DNA of 64,000 nt, taken from JAHBNG01 sp039028975 (GTDB lineage: Bacteria; Chloroflexota; Anaerolineae; Caldilineales; Caldilineaceae). The notes below the pieces were generated by a model. That model searched no databases. It had not been told where the DNA came from and saw only the letters and a program-made list of their open reading frames with translations. A program made the position numbers and the translations under genes. Shown in pieces: positions 1 through 7,679 of the stretch; the stretch's first letter is position 1; the number at the start of each line of letters is the position of its first letter. The DNA lies in contig JBCCHB010000055.1 of NCBI GenBank assembly GCA_039028975.1, forward strand, positions 29,441 through 93,440. Direction: 5' to 3'.

Positions 1-669
1 GCCTTCTTTGCTAACGAGATTCTCTTTTGGCACAAAGCAATCGGTAAAGCGTAATTCTGCTATCATGGAGGCTTTGGTCCCCATAACGTTGTGGATAGGG
101 ACAATCTCCAGCCCTGGGCTACCCTTTTCCACCAATAGTGCCGACGGACGGCCATCAACCTGCACATAGAGAAGGAATAGATCGGCAATCTGCCCAAAAG
201 TAATCCATCGCTTGCAGCCATTAACCACATACCCATCTGGCTGTGGCGTTGCCGTCGAGGTAATCCCACTCGGATCGCTTCCAGCTTCCGGTTCGCTTAA
301 AGCGAATGCCCCGATGGTGTTTCCGGTGGCTAGCCGGGGCAACCACTTAGCCTGCTGCTCGTTGGTACCCCATCGTGTGATAGCTTGTCCTACCATGCCA
401 TGCACGGTGAGCAAACTGCGGACAGAGGAGCAGCCTCGGCCTACTTCTTCGTGGAGCAACCCGTAAACAATGGCATCTTTCCCTAACCCACCTATCTCCT
501 CTGGCAACAGACCGCCCAGGTATCTGCGCTCTGCTAACTGTCCAATCAACCGCCTGGGAATCCGTCCGTCTGTATCAAAGGCATCGGCGTAGGGCCGAAT
601 TTCATCATTCACAAAGGTGCGAAATTCGTCCTGAAAAGCTTTTTGCTGCCCCGAAAGGTCTAAGTTCAT
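1..669 (-). CDS. Acyl-CoA dehydrogenase, FkbI/ZmaE-like (3' end outside window)
   Basis: The N-terminal 223 codons read without a stop from ATG at 669 to the left edge. The protein shows the acyl-CoA dehydrogenase pattern: an N-terminal helical region, then the FAD/substrate-binding stretch with ALSEPEAGSD at about residues 125-134, followed by the middle beta domain (KRWITFGQIADLFL). The start overlaps the stop of the upstream ACP gene by four bases (ATGA), which suggests translational coupling. Beside an ACP, a 3-hydroxyacyl-CoA dehydrogenase and an acyltransferase, the likely role is flavin-dependent oxidation of an ACP-bound C3 unit, as in hydroxy/methoxymalonyl-ACP (FkbI) or aminomalonyl-ACP synthesis. 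The catalytic Glu region lies outside the window. An ordinary fatty-acid dehydrogenase is less likely given these neighbours. Confidence 0.88.
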   Translation of the reverse strand, partial: MNLDLSGQQKAFQDEFRTFVNDEIRPYADAFDTDGRIPRRLIGQLAERRYLGGLLPEEIGGLGKDAIVYGLLHEEVGRGCSSVRSLLTVHGMVGQAITRWGTNEQQAKWLPRLATGNTIGAFALSEPEAGSDPSGITSTATPQPDGYVVNGCKRWITFGQIADLFLLYVQVDGRPSALLVEKGSPGLEIVPIHNVMGTKASMIAELRFTDCFVPKENLVSKEG

Positions 670-923
670 AAGGCTCCTACCAGCATCCCCGACTTGTGGG
701 CCACCAGGTTGGTGATGGCATCAACTGAGCGAAAATTGTCTAGGTTCAGATCGTCGTTCTCTACGGTTACGTTGAAGGCTTGCTCTACAAATAGGACGAG
801 TTGCATGGCAAAGAGTGAGTTGACAAAGCCTTTTTCAAAGATATCATCGTCATTTTGTAGCGCTTCGTACTGGATGGCTTCCAAAAGAAAAGTGCGAATC
901 TGTTGTTGCGTTTCTTGGTACAT
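666..923 (-). CDS. Discrete acyl carrier protein (FkbJ/ZmaD-like)
   Basis: Small acidic protein of 85 residues from ATG 923; an in-frame ATG at 941 would add six residues, but AAGGA lies about seven bases before 923. The carrier site is the Ser in EKGFVNSLFAMQLV, equivalent to the DSL motif that receives phosphopantetheine, with Asn in place of the usual Asp. It is followed by the helix III acidic region. The 3' end overlaps the acyl-CoA dehydrogenase start. It probably carries the C3 unit while the two flanking dehydrogenases act on it. A carrier for another small acyl or aminoacyl group cannot be excluded. Confidence 0.85.
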   Translation of the reverse strand: MYQETQQQIRTFLLEAIQYEALQNDDDIFEKGFVNSLFAMQLVLFVEQAFNVTVENDDLNLDNFRSVDAITNLVAHKSGMLVGAL

Positions 924-953
924 TTTATATTCCTTAAGCATCTTAATTCTTTA

Positions 954-1013
954 TCAATACCTATCACTTCTGAATCAATACCTATCGGTTCTGAATTAAT
1001 ACCTATCAGTTCT
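954..1013. repeat. Three tandem 21-bp units at a gene junction
   Basis: Units begin at 954, 975 and 996 and share TCAATACCTATC followed by a variable pair and TTCTGAA. The third is shortened. The stop codon of the upstream minus-strand gene (1006-1008) lies in the rightmost unit. The repeat fills the spacer between the hydroxyacyl-CoA dehydrogenase and ACP genes. Confidence 0.9.
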
Positions 1014-1938
1014 TATAAGTAGAGTACTTGTAAAATCCTTCTCCGCTTTTGCGGCCGTGTAGACCTGCATCGACCATTTTCTTGAGCAGTGGACAAGGTC
1101 GATATTTGCTGTCGTTATAACTTTCGTAGAGCACATCGATGGAGTAGAGAATCGTGTCCAAACCGATCAGATCGGCCGTCTCTAACGGCCCCATTTTATG
1201 ACCAAAGCAGTCACGGAAAATCTTGTCGACTTCTTGGACAGTCGCCACCTGTTCGTGGAGTAGATAGATAGCCTCATTCACCGTTAGCATGAGCACACGG
1301 TTGGAGACAAAGCCAGGTGAATCATTGACGACTACGCTCTCCTTGCCCATGCCAGCCAGAAAGGCATTGGCTCGGGCAATGGTCTCTTCTGACGTATGAT
1401 GACCGCGAATGACCTCAACCACTGGTTTCATGGGGACGGGATTCATAAAGTGCATCCCAATGACCCGGTCTGGCCGCTCTGTGATGGAGCCGATACGGGT
1501 TACTGAGATAGCCGAGGTATTGGCGGCGAAGATACAGCGCTCTGGGCAGATGCGATCAAGCTGTTCGTAGACACCTTCTTTGACGGGCCACTTTTCTACC
1601 ACATTCTCTACCACAAAATCGACTTCAGAGAGGGCATCAAAGTCGGTTGTGGTTGTAATGTTGGCCAATACAGCTTCAGGTGCAGGAATGTCGCCTGTCT
1701 TGTCGAACATCTTGCTGAGCTGGACCGTACGAAAGACTTCATCTTCTGCCGATTTCAAGATCTCGTCAGAGATGTCAACCAGAATGACCTTGTGATCGGT
1801 TTGGGCTAGCCCTTGGGCAACACCTCTCCCCATTACACCTGCGCCGATGACGCCGATATTGACAAAGGTCTCCTCTGTATAGCTTTCTGACTCTGCTTTG
1901 GTTAGGGACATGTGACCATTAACCTGTAGTGCTTCCAT
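1006..1938 (-). CDS. 3-hydroxyacyl-CoA dehydrogenase, FkbK/ZmaG-like
   Basis: 310 residues from ATG 1938, chosen because GGAGAG lies just upstream; the open frame extends to 2037 without such a signal. NAD-binding Rossmann motif GVIGAGVMGRGVAQ lies near residue 30. The family motifs follow: NTSAIS (Ser), HFMNPVPMKP (catalytic His-containing loop) and VVVNDSPGFVSNRVL (Asn and PGF), then the C-terminal helical dimerisation domain with GPLETADLIGLD. In this context it probably oxidises the 2-hydroxyl of a glyceryl-type ACP thioester to give the hydroxymalonyl/tartronate-semialdehyde intermediate. It is preceded by the acyltransferase gene and followed by the ACP gene. A 3-hydroxybutyryl-CoA dehydrogenase of primary metabolism would look similar; gene order is the argument for the specialised role. 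Confidence 0.9.
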   Translation of the reverse strand: MEALQVNGHMSLTKAESESYTEETFVNIGVIGAGVMGRGVAQGLAQTDHKVILVDISDEILKSAEDEVFRTVQLSKMFDKTGDIPAPEAVLANITTTTDFDALSEVDFVVENVVEKWPVKEGVYEQLDRICPERCIFAANTSAISVTRIGSITERPDRVIGMHFMNPVPMKPVVEVIRGHHTSEETIARANAFLAGMGKESVVVNDSPGFVSNRVLMLTVNEAIYLLHEQVATVQEVDKIFRDCFGHKMGPLETADLIGLDTILYSIDVLYESYNDSKYRPCPLLKKMVDAGLHGRKSGEGFYKYSTYKN

Positions 1939-1948
1939 TTTTCTCTCC

Positions 1949-1985
1949 GTAAAATTATGCGCAAAATTATCTGTAAAAATTATGC
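1949..1985. repeat. Three short tandem units at a gene junction
   Basis: Three units of 12-13 bp (1949, 1961, 1973) share AAAATTAT. They fill the space between the acyltransferase stop (1980-1982, inside the third unit) and the dehydrogenase start. The arrangement matches the junction repeats at 954, 28912 and 38510. Confidence 0.75.
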
Positions 1986-3398
1986 AAGTTCTTGTTTTTG
2001 AAACGCTGACCAATTGACCTCTGCACCGGCCAACCATAGTTGGGCTAATGAGCGCAACAGATACAGGATATCTGGTTCGCCACTGTAGCTCGTCGGCAAA
2101 GAAGATAGAACCAGTGGATCGCTTACACTCCTACGTGCTGGATGTTGCATGGCCAGTCCACCCAAGGTTTGACCAATGCCCACCTCCAATAAGATGTTAT
2201 CTGGCTTGGCCCAAAGGGTTTGCAACCCATCGGCAAAGCGCACTGGTTGGAGCATGTGACTGACCCAGTAGTCGGGATCTGTTGCTTGTTCAGGCGTGAT
2301 CCAGGTGCCTGTCACGTTGGATATATAAGGAATGGAGGGCGGTCGCAATGCCATTGAGCCAATGAATTCGGCTAGGGTCTTGGCAGCAGGCTCCATCATG
2401 TGGGAGTGAAATGCATGGATAGTCTGAAGCGGGCGACAAGCAATTCGTTCCCTGGTAAGCCTCTTTTCAAGCCGGGCCACGTCATTCGATGCACCAGCCG
2501 CCACACACATCATAGGACCATTGATAGCGGACAAAGAGACGTTTGAACGTAAATACTTCTTGGCTTTCTCTTCCGGCAAAGCGATGGCCAACATGGCCCC
2601 TGCCGGCAAGGCGTTGATCAATTGCGCTCGGTAGGCGACGATACGAAGCGCATCCTCTAGTGAGAAGACGCCTGCTTGGCAAGCTGCCACATATTCACCA
2701 AGGCTATAGCCGATCATGGCGTCAGGTTCAATTCCCCATGAAGACCAGAGCTGAGCCAGAGCATACTCAATCATAAAGAGCGCTGGCTGGGCTAGAGAAG
2801 TCTCCTTTAAGCGACCCACATTGGGTTTTTTGCCCGAGCGACCCACCATTTGGCGGAGATCGATCCCCTCGCTATTTTTGGACTCGTTTGCTAATTCATG
2901 TTGGGATCCATTTTTGGGTTCAGTGGGGTGGGACTTGTATAGAATGTTGCGTAGGTCTACATCAATCTGAGGGGCAAGGAGCATTGCACATTCGTCAATA
3001 ACGTTTCGAAAGAGCGATTCGTCTCGATAGAGCTGGCCTGCCATATTGAGATGCTGATCGCCTAAGCCAGGAAAGAGGAAGGTAACAGAGGGTTTGTCAT
3101 ATTTCTGTGATGCCGTAAAGAGTTGGCGGGAATTCTCTGTTTGCAGAGCTATCAACGCATCCTGAGTGGTTGACGCCAGAATGATCTTGCGTTGGCTGGA
3201 AAATTCGGGTTCGCTTTGGAGCCGATAAGCCATCGCCGCTAGATGATCTATTGAGCCTTCATTCAACTCTACTGACAGTTGTTGAGTCATCTCTGCCAAT
3301 GCCTCTTCGCTCTTTCCGGAGAGTGGAAGTAGCTGCCATGACCTGCTGTTATCTGTTGCAGTATCTACGGCTGAATTGTAGGTGGCTAAACCTTGCAT
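1980..3398 (-). CDS. Stand-alone malonyl-type acyltransferase (trans-AT, PKS-like)
   Basis: 472 residues from ATG 3398, with AGGA about eight bases upstream. The protein starts with a KS-AT-type linker (WQLLPLSGKSEEAL), then the acyltransferase fold: FLFPGLGDQ near residue 108, nucleophile elbow GYSLGE (Ser; Tyr replaces the usual His of GHSxG), and HAFHSHMM, the HAFH form usually linked with malonyl-CoA rather than methylmalonyl-CoA. The YWVSHMLQPVRF post-AT motif is present. No ketosynthase is attached, so it must act in trans, probably loading an extender unit made by the downstream dehydrogenases and ACP onto a synthase outside the window. ZmaF-type proteins offer a precedent. It is the first gene of the visible cassette. 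Confidence 0.85.
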   Translation of the reverse strand: MQGLATYNSAVDTATDNSRSWQLLPLSGKSEEALAEMTQQLSVELNEGSIDHLAAMAYRLQSEPEFSSQRKIILASTTQDALIALQTENSRQLFTASQKYDKPSVTFLFPGLGDQHLNMAGQLYRDESLFRNVIDECAMLLAPQIDVDLRNILYKSHPTEPKNGSQHELANESKNSEGIDLRQMVGRSGKKPNVGRLKETSLAQPALFMIEYALAQLWSSWGIEPDAMIGYSLGEYVAACQAGVFSLEDALRIVAYRAQLINALPAGAMLAIALPEEKAKKYLRSNVSLSAINGPMMCVAAGASNDVARLEKRLTRERIACRPLQTIHAFHSHMMEPAAKTLAEFIGSMALRPPSIPYISNVTGTWITPEQATDPDYWVSHMLQPVRFADGLQTLWAKPDNILLEVGIGQTLGGLAMQHPARRSVSDPLVLSSLPTSYSGEPDILYLLRSLAQLWLAGAEVNWSAFQKQELA

Positions 3399-3611
3399 GA
3401 TATGTTCCTGATTTTTTATTCTGTCAGCTCGTTTCGTGACGTGGTAAGGGCGCGATTGATGTCACGACCGATACGATAACAAACGATTACAACCATTTTG
3501 TAACCGCGGCGCGACGAAACGGTGACGAACTAACTATCGGCATAAGGCCGAGAGCATAGCTCCATGTACTGGATGACCAGAGCGGTTGCTCCAGAATCGA
3601 TTGAATTCGTG
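3399..3611. other. Non-coding upstream region of the acyltransferase cassette
   Basis: No supported gene. It contains short dyads, for example TTACAA/TTGTAA around 3485-3503, and two related GC-rich stretches with TCGTTTCGTGACG and GACGAAACGGTGACG. The promoter of the minus-strand cassette must lie here, but no clear -35/-10 pair was picked out. Confidence 0.4.
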
Positions 3612-3702
3612 TGACTAAAGTGCGGTTGTGTTGAAAACGATAGTTTCCTATTGCCTCTACCACAAGAGACGAACTACCGTTTTCAAGCAGAGCTCACTAT
3701 AG
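3612..3702. repeat. Palindromic dispersed repeat family A, copy 1
   Basis: About 91 bp, starting TGACTAAAGTGCGG and ending CTCACTATAG. Inner inverted arms TTGAAAACGATAGTT (3631-3645) and AACTACCGTTTTCAA (3672-3686) would pair over about 15 bp. It is nearly the same as 8279-8369 (about ten differences by eye) and both are intergenic. Confidence 0.88.
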
Positions 3703-3914
3703 GTATATTGCGCCCTGGTTGAAAGCATGGATTTCCAGACGTTTGGATAGAAAACGTACAGGTTGCTCTCAGACAGAACTGAGTATCTGTGATAGAAATG
3801 TGGGTAGGAGCAAAATCTTGCGGAACCCTATAACCATATCATCGTAGTTTCAGGGCCTATAGGGTCGATAATTGTGATGTCATTTCGCATCAATCATTAT
3901 CAAAAAAGAGGCTT

Positions 3915-3944
3915 TTGACAGAAATTATCTGGCTATGATAGAAT
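3915..3944 (+). promoter_or_regulatory. Candidate sigma-70 promoter
   Basis: TTGACA at 3915-3920, an 18-bp spacer and TAGAAT at 3939-3944. It points right, into a region without a protein gene but with strong hairpins. Confidence 0.4.
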
Positions 3945-3950
3945 CGTCAA

Positions 3951-4075
3951 CGTTGAGTTAATAAAATGTAAAAGTTGAGTTGGCTGCTCAACCATTCACA
4001 TTTTGTGTGATGGCTCATAGAAGGAAGGTATTCCAGACCGGCAAGTCAACGTAAATATCTTCCTTCCCCTCTTCT
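3951..4075 (+). ncRNA. Possible small RNA with terminal hairpin
   Basis: Downstream of the promoter-like pair at 3915 there is a small hairpin (TTGAG/CTCAA near 3974-3992) and then a 13-bp stem (4020-4032 with 4054-4066, one G-T pair) followed by a pyrimidine-rich, T-containing tract. No good open frame exists. It fits the layout of a short transcript ended by a terminator-like hairpin, but no known RNA family was recognised. Confidence 0.25.
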
Positions 4076-4112
4076 TTACCTTAATGGTAGTCCCAGACAA
4101 ATTTTACAAATG

Positions 4113-4318
4113 TATACTTCGCCAGAAAAGCCTTGTCCCAACTATAGACATTAAGATAGTCATTTTCCGTAATTATCAACAGAATAAACGGACTCCGCAG
4201 ATTTCTTTCTAAATCTGTAAGATCTGCTGATGAAAATCTTTTTCTGAAAGACTATATTAATCAATTCTCTTTGAAAATTTTCGAGAAGGGTGGACAGTAC
4301 TTTTCTGGCCCTCTATAT
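4113..4318. repeat. MITE-like inverted-repeat element family B, copy B1 (long form)
   Basis: Left end TATACTTCGCCAGAAAAG with CTTGTCCC, right end GGACAGTACTTTTCTGGC then CTCTATAT. The ends match the other family B copies, but the interior is about 90 bp longer and holds its own hairpin (CAGATTT/AAATCTG). It is either an expanded ancestor or a nested insertion. Confidence 0.8.
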
Positions 4319-4449
4319 GAATATTTCTATGGGCAATTATAACCCAATCCGCTGAGGCGGTGGAGGTTACTCTCTATCAATAAATGAGGTCAATCTATCA
4401 ACAGGCTATTGCTCTTGATAGATTGGCCGTAGCCGTTCACGCCCCCCTG

Positions 4450-4531
4450 TTGGCTGAGCTTGTCGAAGCCAAAGCGCCCCTATTGGCTGAGCTTGTCGAA
4501 GCCAAAGCGCCCCTTCGACAAGCTCGGGGGG
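4450..4531. repeat. Two 33-bp direct repeats plus an inverted partial copy
   Basis: Units starting at 4450 and 4483 contain GGCTGAGCTTGTCGAAG. The reverse complement CTTCGACAAGCTCG follows at about 4513-4526. This CTTCGACAAGCTC word is a common dispersed hairpin in environmental bacterial genomes and occurs again near 8490. Confidence 0.8.
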
Positions 4532-4559
4532 CTGCACCGCTACGATTGCCCGTCCTGCA

Positions 4560-4973
4560 TCAGCTCATATCTTGTGATGTGCTCTTCTGATCCTGGCTAT
4601 CTCGCCTGGGGTCCAATAATTGATCGAGATACAACCAGACCATACGCGAGTAGTGAAATGTTGGCGCAATGAGGAGCACAATTGCCAACACAATAATGGT
4701 CAGCGCTATAATGAGCCGATCGGTAAAGTATCCCCAAAGTGCAATTGGGGCCAGCACCACACCGTTCATGACATATCCAACAAAGATAGCCATGAGAAAG
4801 TAACCATGTTCACGTTCATAAACTGTTCCGCAGATAGAGCAGCTCTTATGCGTAGTCATAAAGGACTTAAAGACAGGACCCTGCCTGCAGCTTGGACAAC
4901 GGGAGCGAAGAATCCCTTGAATAAGTGATGGCTTGTTCACAATATTAACTGACATCTCCTTCAACAGATACAT
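4560..4973 (-). CDS. DUF983 family zinc-ribbon membrane protein
   Basis: 137 residues. An N-terminal CPSC...CSIC four-cysteine knuckle (about residues 26-48) resembles the DUF983 zinc-ribbon, followed by HGYFLMAIFVGYVMNG and two hydrophobic segments typical of the family, then a charged C-terminus. The start is uncertain: ATG 4973 has a weak GAG signal, and ATG 4955 directly abuts AAGGAG. Either start overlaps the end of the upstream epimerase-like gene, so the two are probably co-translated. The biochemical function of DUF983 is unknown. Confidence 0.75.
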   Translation of the reverse strand: MYLLKEMSVNIVNKPSLIQGILRSRCPSCRQGPVFKSFMTTHKSCSICGTVYEREHGYFLMAIFVGYVMNGVVLAPIALWGYFTDRLIIALTIIVLAIVLLIAPTFHYSRMVWLYLDQLLDPRRDSQDQKSTSQDMS

Positions 4974-6027
4974 TATTTACTCGATTCAGCCCTGCATAGA
5001 TGGTCGCCCGTAAACTTGTTTGGATTGATTCACCTGGATTCAGAATGAGTGCTGTTCCCTGATCGACCGCTTGGCCTAGCCCACCACCAGGATAATATGT
5101 GGCTGGCTCGAGCGCGGCGCAGTGGGTACGGCTCCACCAAGGGTAGCCTTCTGCCACATTCCCTAACTGTTGCCAATACCAGATGTACGGGTATGTACTG
5201 CGATCAAAGCGTAGGGCAAAGCCAACTTTGCGTACTTGATTGGTCACAGCATACCATCCATCTTCAAGATCAAGAATATAAGCCATTACCTGGGCTTGTT
5301 TGGCACCATATGCCGGGATCTGGCTGGCATTATCGGTGTCACCGTCAGGAGTCGGTGTTAGAGGCCAGTCGGCTGTTACCCCTGGCTGGAACCGGCGAGG
5401 CTCGTATCCCGGCATGGGTTCATGAACGGAGATCCGTTTGGCTGGTACGTCGATGACGGCCCCTTCATCTAGAAACGGACGGCCAAAGGCGACATGCTGG
5501 ACCCAGGTAAGGGGCATGGGTTCTCCGGCTTCATTAGTGACTGACTCTTCGATCTGCAAGGTGGCTCTTCCTACTTCTAATGTGTAAGTCTTTTCTACAA
5601 AAAATGGTGTACGAACTGAGCGAGTCCAGCAGCGGACAGAGACTCGCTGAGGTGTATCCTCTAGAAGGGCCGTCTCCCAGGGAATTAGGCTAATTTCGCC
5701 ATGCTGCCCAAAAATAGCTCCTTTGTAAGAAGAAGGTGCGCCACCAGATGGTAGGATGTCGTTCCAGCCACCACTATAGTAGTCGTGGAATGGCTCGTCG
5801 GTGTAGGCCGAAGGCGAATCTTGCTTGGGGTTTCGGATACCGCCAGGCAGAAAGAGCAGCGGATCGAGATCAAGTGGCTTATAACGAAACTCAACGATGT
5901 CGGTGCCTTTATCAACCACGATGACTATCCGGATTTGGTCGTTTTCCAAAATGAGTGTTCTCATTCCTTTGAAACGCCAATCCTCTGAAATTCGGCAACC
6001 GTGATTACGTTCTCTTCCAAGTGACAT
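4945..6027 (-). CDS. Aldose 1-epimerase-like (galactose mutarotase fold) protein
   Basis: 360 residues from ATG 6027, chosen because GGAG lies ten bases upstream; the frame is open to 6117. The beta-rich sequence has features seen in mutarotase-superfamily proteins: VVDKGTDIVEFRYKPLD near the N-terminus, FHDYYSGGWNDILPSGG, HGEISLIPWE, a central TWVQHVAFGRPFL with a His, and a late ATYYPGGGLGQAV segment. Family members bind sugars, and some are true mutarotases. No residue assignment proves activity here. The gene is followed by a DUF983 gene with overlap; nothing else nearby fixes its substrate. Confidence 0.6.
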   Translation of the reverse strand: MSLGRERNHGCRISEDWRFKGMRTLILENDQIRIVIVVDKGTDIVEFRYKPLDLDPLLFLPGGIRNPKQDSPSAYTDEPFHDYYSGGWNDILPSGGAPSSYKGAIFGQHGEISLIPWETALLEDTPQRVSVRCWTRSVRTPFFVEKTYTLEVGRATLQIEESVTNEAGEPMPLTWVQHVAFGRPFLDEGAVIDVPAKRISVHEPMPGYEPRRFQPGVTADWPLTPTPDGDTDNASQIPAYGAKQAQVMAYILDLEDGWYAVTNQVRKVGFALRFDRSTYPYIWYWQQLGNVAEGYPWWSRTHCAALEPATYYPGGGLGQAVDQGTALILNPGESIQTSLRATIYAGLNRVNNVSVEGDVS

Positions 6028-6318
6028 GAAGCAGGTTCTCCTTCTGATGGGTCGTATGGGTGATGAATGGGTCGAATACAGGTGTGTCCTCTCAACGAAT
6101 GGGGGGAATGTATGCACAGGTCAGTTTGGGTACCGGATGTATCAGTAGATCTCAATCTTGCAATGGGCACCCACCCACATATAGTAGGAGACGTACTTAT
6201 TTCACCGCAATCTGTCCTGCTAAATAACAGGGATTTAAAGATTTTACAGATGAATAGGGAACAAAATCTGTGCAATCTGTGTTGATTCTCATCCCCCGTG
6301 GTGCAGCCTGTTGCATGT

Positions 6319-6903
6319 TTAACTACTAAATATGAGATTGAGGATAAAGAAGCATCCGCACAAAGTAATACCAGCGCCGCAGAGCCGAGCAAGATGTTTT
6401 CCCCAAGATAGTCGTGTAGGTAGGTGGCTCATTAGGTGACCAAGCAGAACACCAGCAAGATGAATTAGCACAGTGCTGGTCATAAACCCTTCAATGTAGG
6501 CGATGGGCGCGGCCATTATAGGCATCTCCGCACCATGGGCATACCCGTGAAAGGTGGCGAATACACTGACAGTGATCATGGTTATGACAATAGGTAAGGT
6601 CTGACCCATTGCAATAATCACCCCAAGTATCAGGACAGAAAGTGCAATTCCCACCTCGAGCCACGGCATCGGGAAACCAGCCAGCCCAATCACGCCCCCC
6701 ATGGCCATAACGCTAACAAATGTGGCAGGAACACCCCATATCGCGTTGCCACCCATCCGAGCGCTGACAATACCCACGCTGAGCATGGCTAACAGATGCT
6801 CTGGCCCCAATACAGGATGGGTGAGGCCGGTAATGAACGAACCTAACTGTAGGTAACCGGTATCACTGTGGGTGGGTAGAGAAAATACTGTTATGGGAAA
6901 CAA
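6319..6903 (-). CDS. hupE: HupE/UreJ family membrane protein (putative Ni/Co transport)
   Basis: 194 residues from a TTG at 6903; no better ATG is available in frame. The family signature GLTHPVLGPEHLLAMLSVG is present near residue 30, and FATFHGYAHGAEMP near residue 118. Both are His/Glu-rich motifs in transmembrane helices thought to bind divalent metal. Six or so hydrophobic segments span the protein. HupE/UreJ members help nickel or cobalt enter cells, often next to hydrogenase or urease genes, none of which are in this window, so the metal is unassigned. The start lacks a clear ribosome site at ideal distance. Confidence 0.85.
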   Translation of the reverse strand: MFPITVFSLPTHSDTGYLQLGSFITGLTHPVLGPEHLLAMLSVGIVSARMGGNAIWGVPATFVSVMAMGGVIGLAGFPMPWLEVGIALSVLILGVIIAMGQTLPIVITMITVSVFATFHGYAHGAEMPIMAAPIAYIEGFMTSTVLIHLAGVLLGHLMSHLPTRLSWGKHLARLCGAGITLCGCFFILNLIFSS

Positions 6904-7166
6904 AATGGCTCAGGCTCTCTTTATTGGGGTGTTATACATTCCTTAAAGAATAGTAGAATACTTCAAATAGACAAAATATCTCAAGAAAGAAAACATTGAA
7001 AACGCGGATAAGATCTACTGCGTTGCATGCCGCGGTCGTTTTGAAAACTGAGTATCGACATCCTTCGGTTCGGTATAGCCAAGAATCGTCACTCAAGTAA
7101 ATCAGACGATTTTTTTCGCTTTTATGTCAGAGGCAATTTTGCGGTTCGCATAATTATTGTATAGGT
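6904..7166. other. Non-coding divergent spacer between hupE-like gene and rpsF
   Basis: Holds the promoter side of both genes. No open frame with a ribosome site was found and no repeat of the two families described here was seen. Confidence 0.4.
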
Positions 7167-7196
7167 TTGGGTGTATTAAATGGACTGTGATATACT
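7167..7196 (+). promoter_or_regulatory. Candidate rpsF-rpsR promoter
   Basis: TTGGGT (7167-7172), 18-bp spacer, TATACT (7191-7196). It implies a leader of about 140 nt before the rpsF start codon. Confidence 0.5.
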
Positions 7197-7211
7197 GTCC
7201 GATGGATTGCG

Positions 7212-7242
7212 GCGGGAGACAAAGCAATAGCTGGTCTCCCGC
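7212..7242 (+). promoter_or_regulatory. Leader hairpin of the rpsF-rpsR operon
   Basis: Perfect 9-bp stem GCGGGAGAC / GTCTCCCGC around a 13-nt loop in the presumed 5' leader, followed by TCTTTCTG rather than a strong T-run. S6:S18 is known to bind rpsF leaders in many bacteria, so this is a candidate autoregulatory structure. A weak attenuator is the alternative. Confidence 0.5.
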
Positions 7243-7341
7243 TCTTTCTGTTCACAGAAAACTTATAAAGGAATCTGTGGACATCTCCAAAGAAAGTCAT
7301 GTTGAAGATGGGGAATCCCATCTACTGCACAGGAGCAATGT

Positions 7342-7647
7342 ATGAACGAACAAGAGAGACGTCGATATGAATTAGTGTATATTATTCAGCCTGATCTAGA
7401 TGAAGCTGGGATTACGGCCATTAATGAACGGGTAGTTCAGCTCGTTAATAGTCAGAATGGAGAGGTTGTCAAGACAGAAGTGTGGGGAAAGCGTGGGTTG
7501 GCTTATCCCATCGGTAAATTTTTTGATGGCTATTTCATGTGTCATCAAATGAGTATGCCGCCGGAAATTATCGGTTCGATTGAGCAGAACCTACGTTACA
7601 ACGAAGATGTGATTCGTTTTCTGACCATGAAAGTGGAAGATGAATAA
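7342..7647 (+). CDS. rpsF: 30S ribosomal protein S6
   Basis: 101 residues, the normal length. The S6 pattern is clear: RRYELVYIIQPDLDE at the N-terminus, KTEVWGKRGLAYPIGKFFDGYF in the middle and RYNEDVIRFLTMKV at the end. An AGGAG ribosome site precedes ATG. S6 binds S18 and 16S rRNA in the platform of the small subunit. It is followed 32 bases later by rpsR; the ssb gene that often sits between them is absent. Confidence 0.97.
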   Translation: MNEQERRRYELVYIIQPDLDEAGITAINERVVQLVNSQNGEVVKTEVWGKRGLAYPIGKFFDGYFMCHQMSMPPEIIGSIEQNLRYNEDVIRFLTMKVEDE

Positions 7648-7679
7648 TTGATACCTCAAGCCATATCAGGAGATTTGTT

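Noticed and set aside
954..1013. A short CRISPR-like array
   Set aside because: Only three 21-bp units without spacers between them, and no cas genes nearby. No array was seen elsewhere in the window.
4450..4531. CTTCGACAAGCTC repeats as a novel family
   Set aside because: This word is a very common dispersed hairpin in environmental bacterial genomes, so it is listed but not treated as new.
7157..7345. A 62-codon plus-strand frame before rpsF
   Set aside because: It spans the predicted promoter and the leader hairpin, and has no ribosome site or family likeness.
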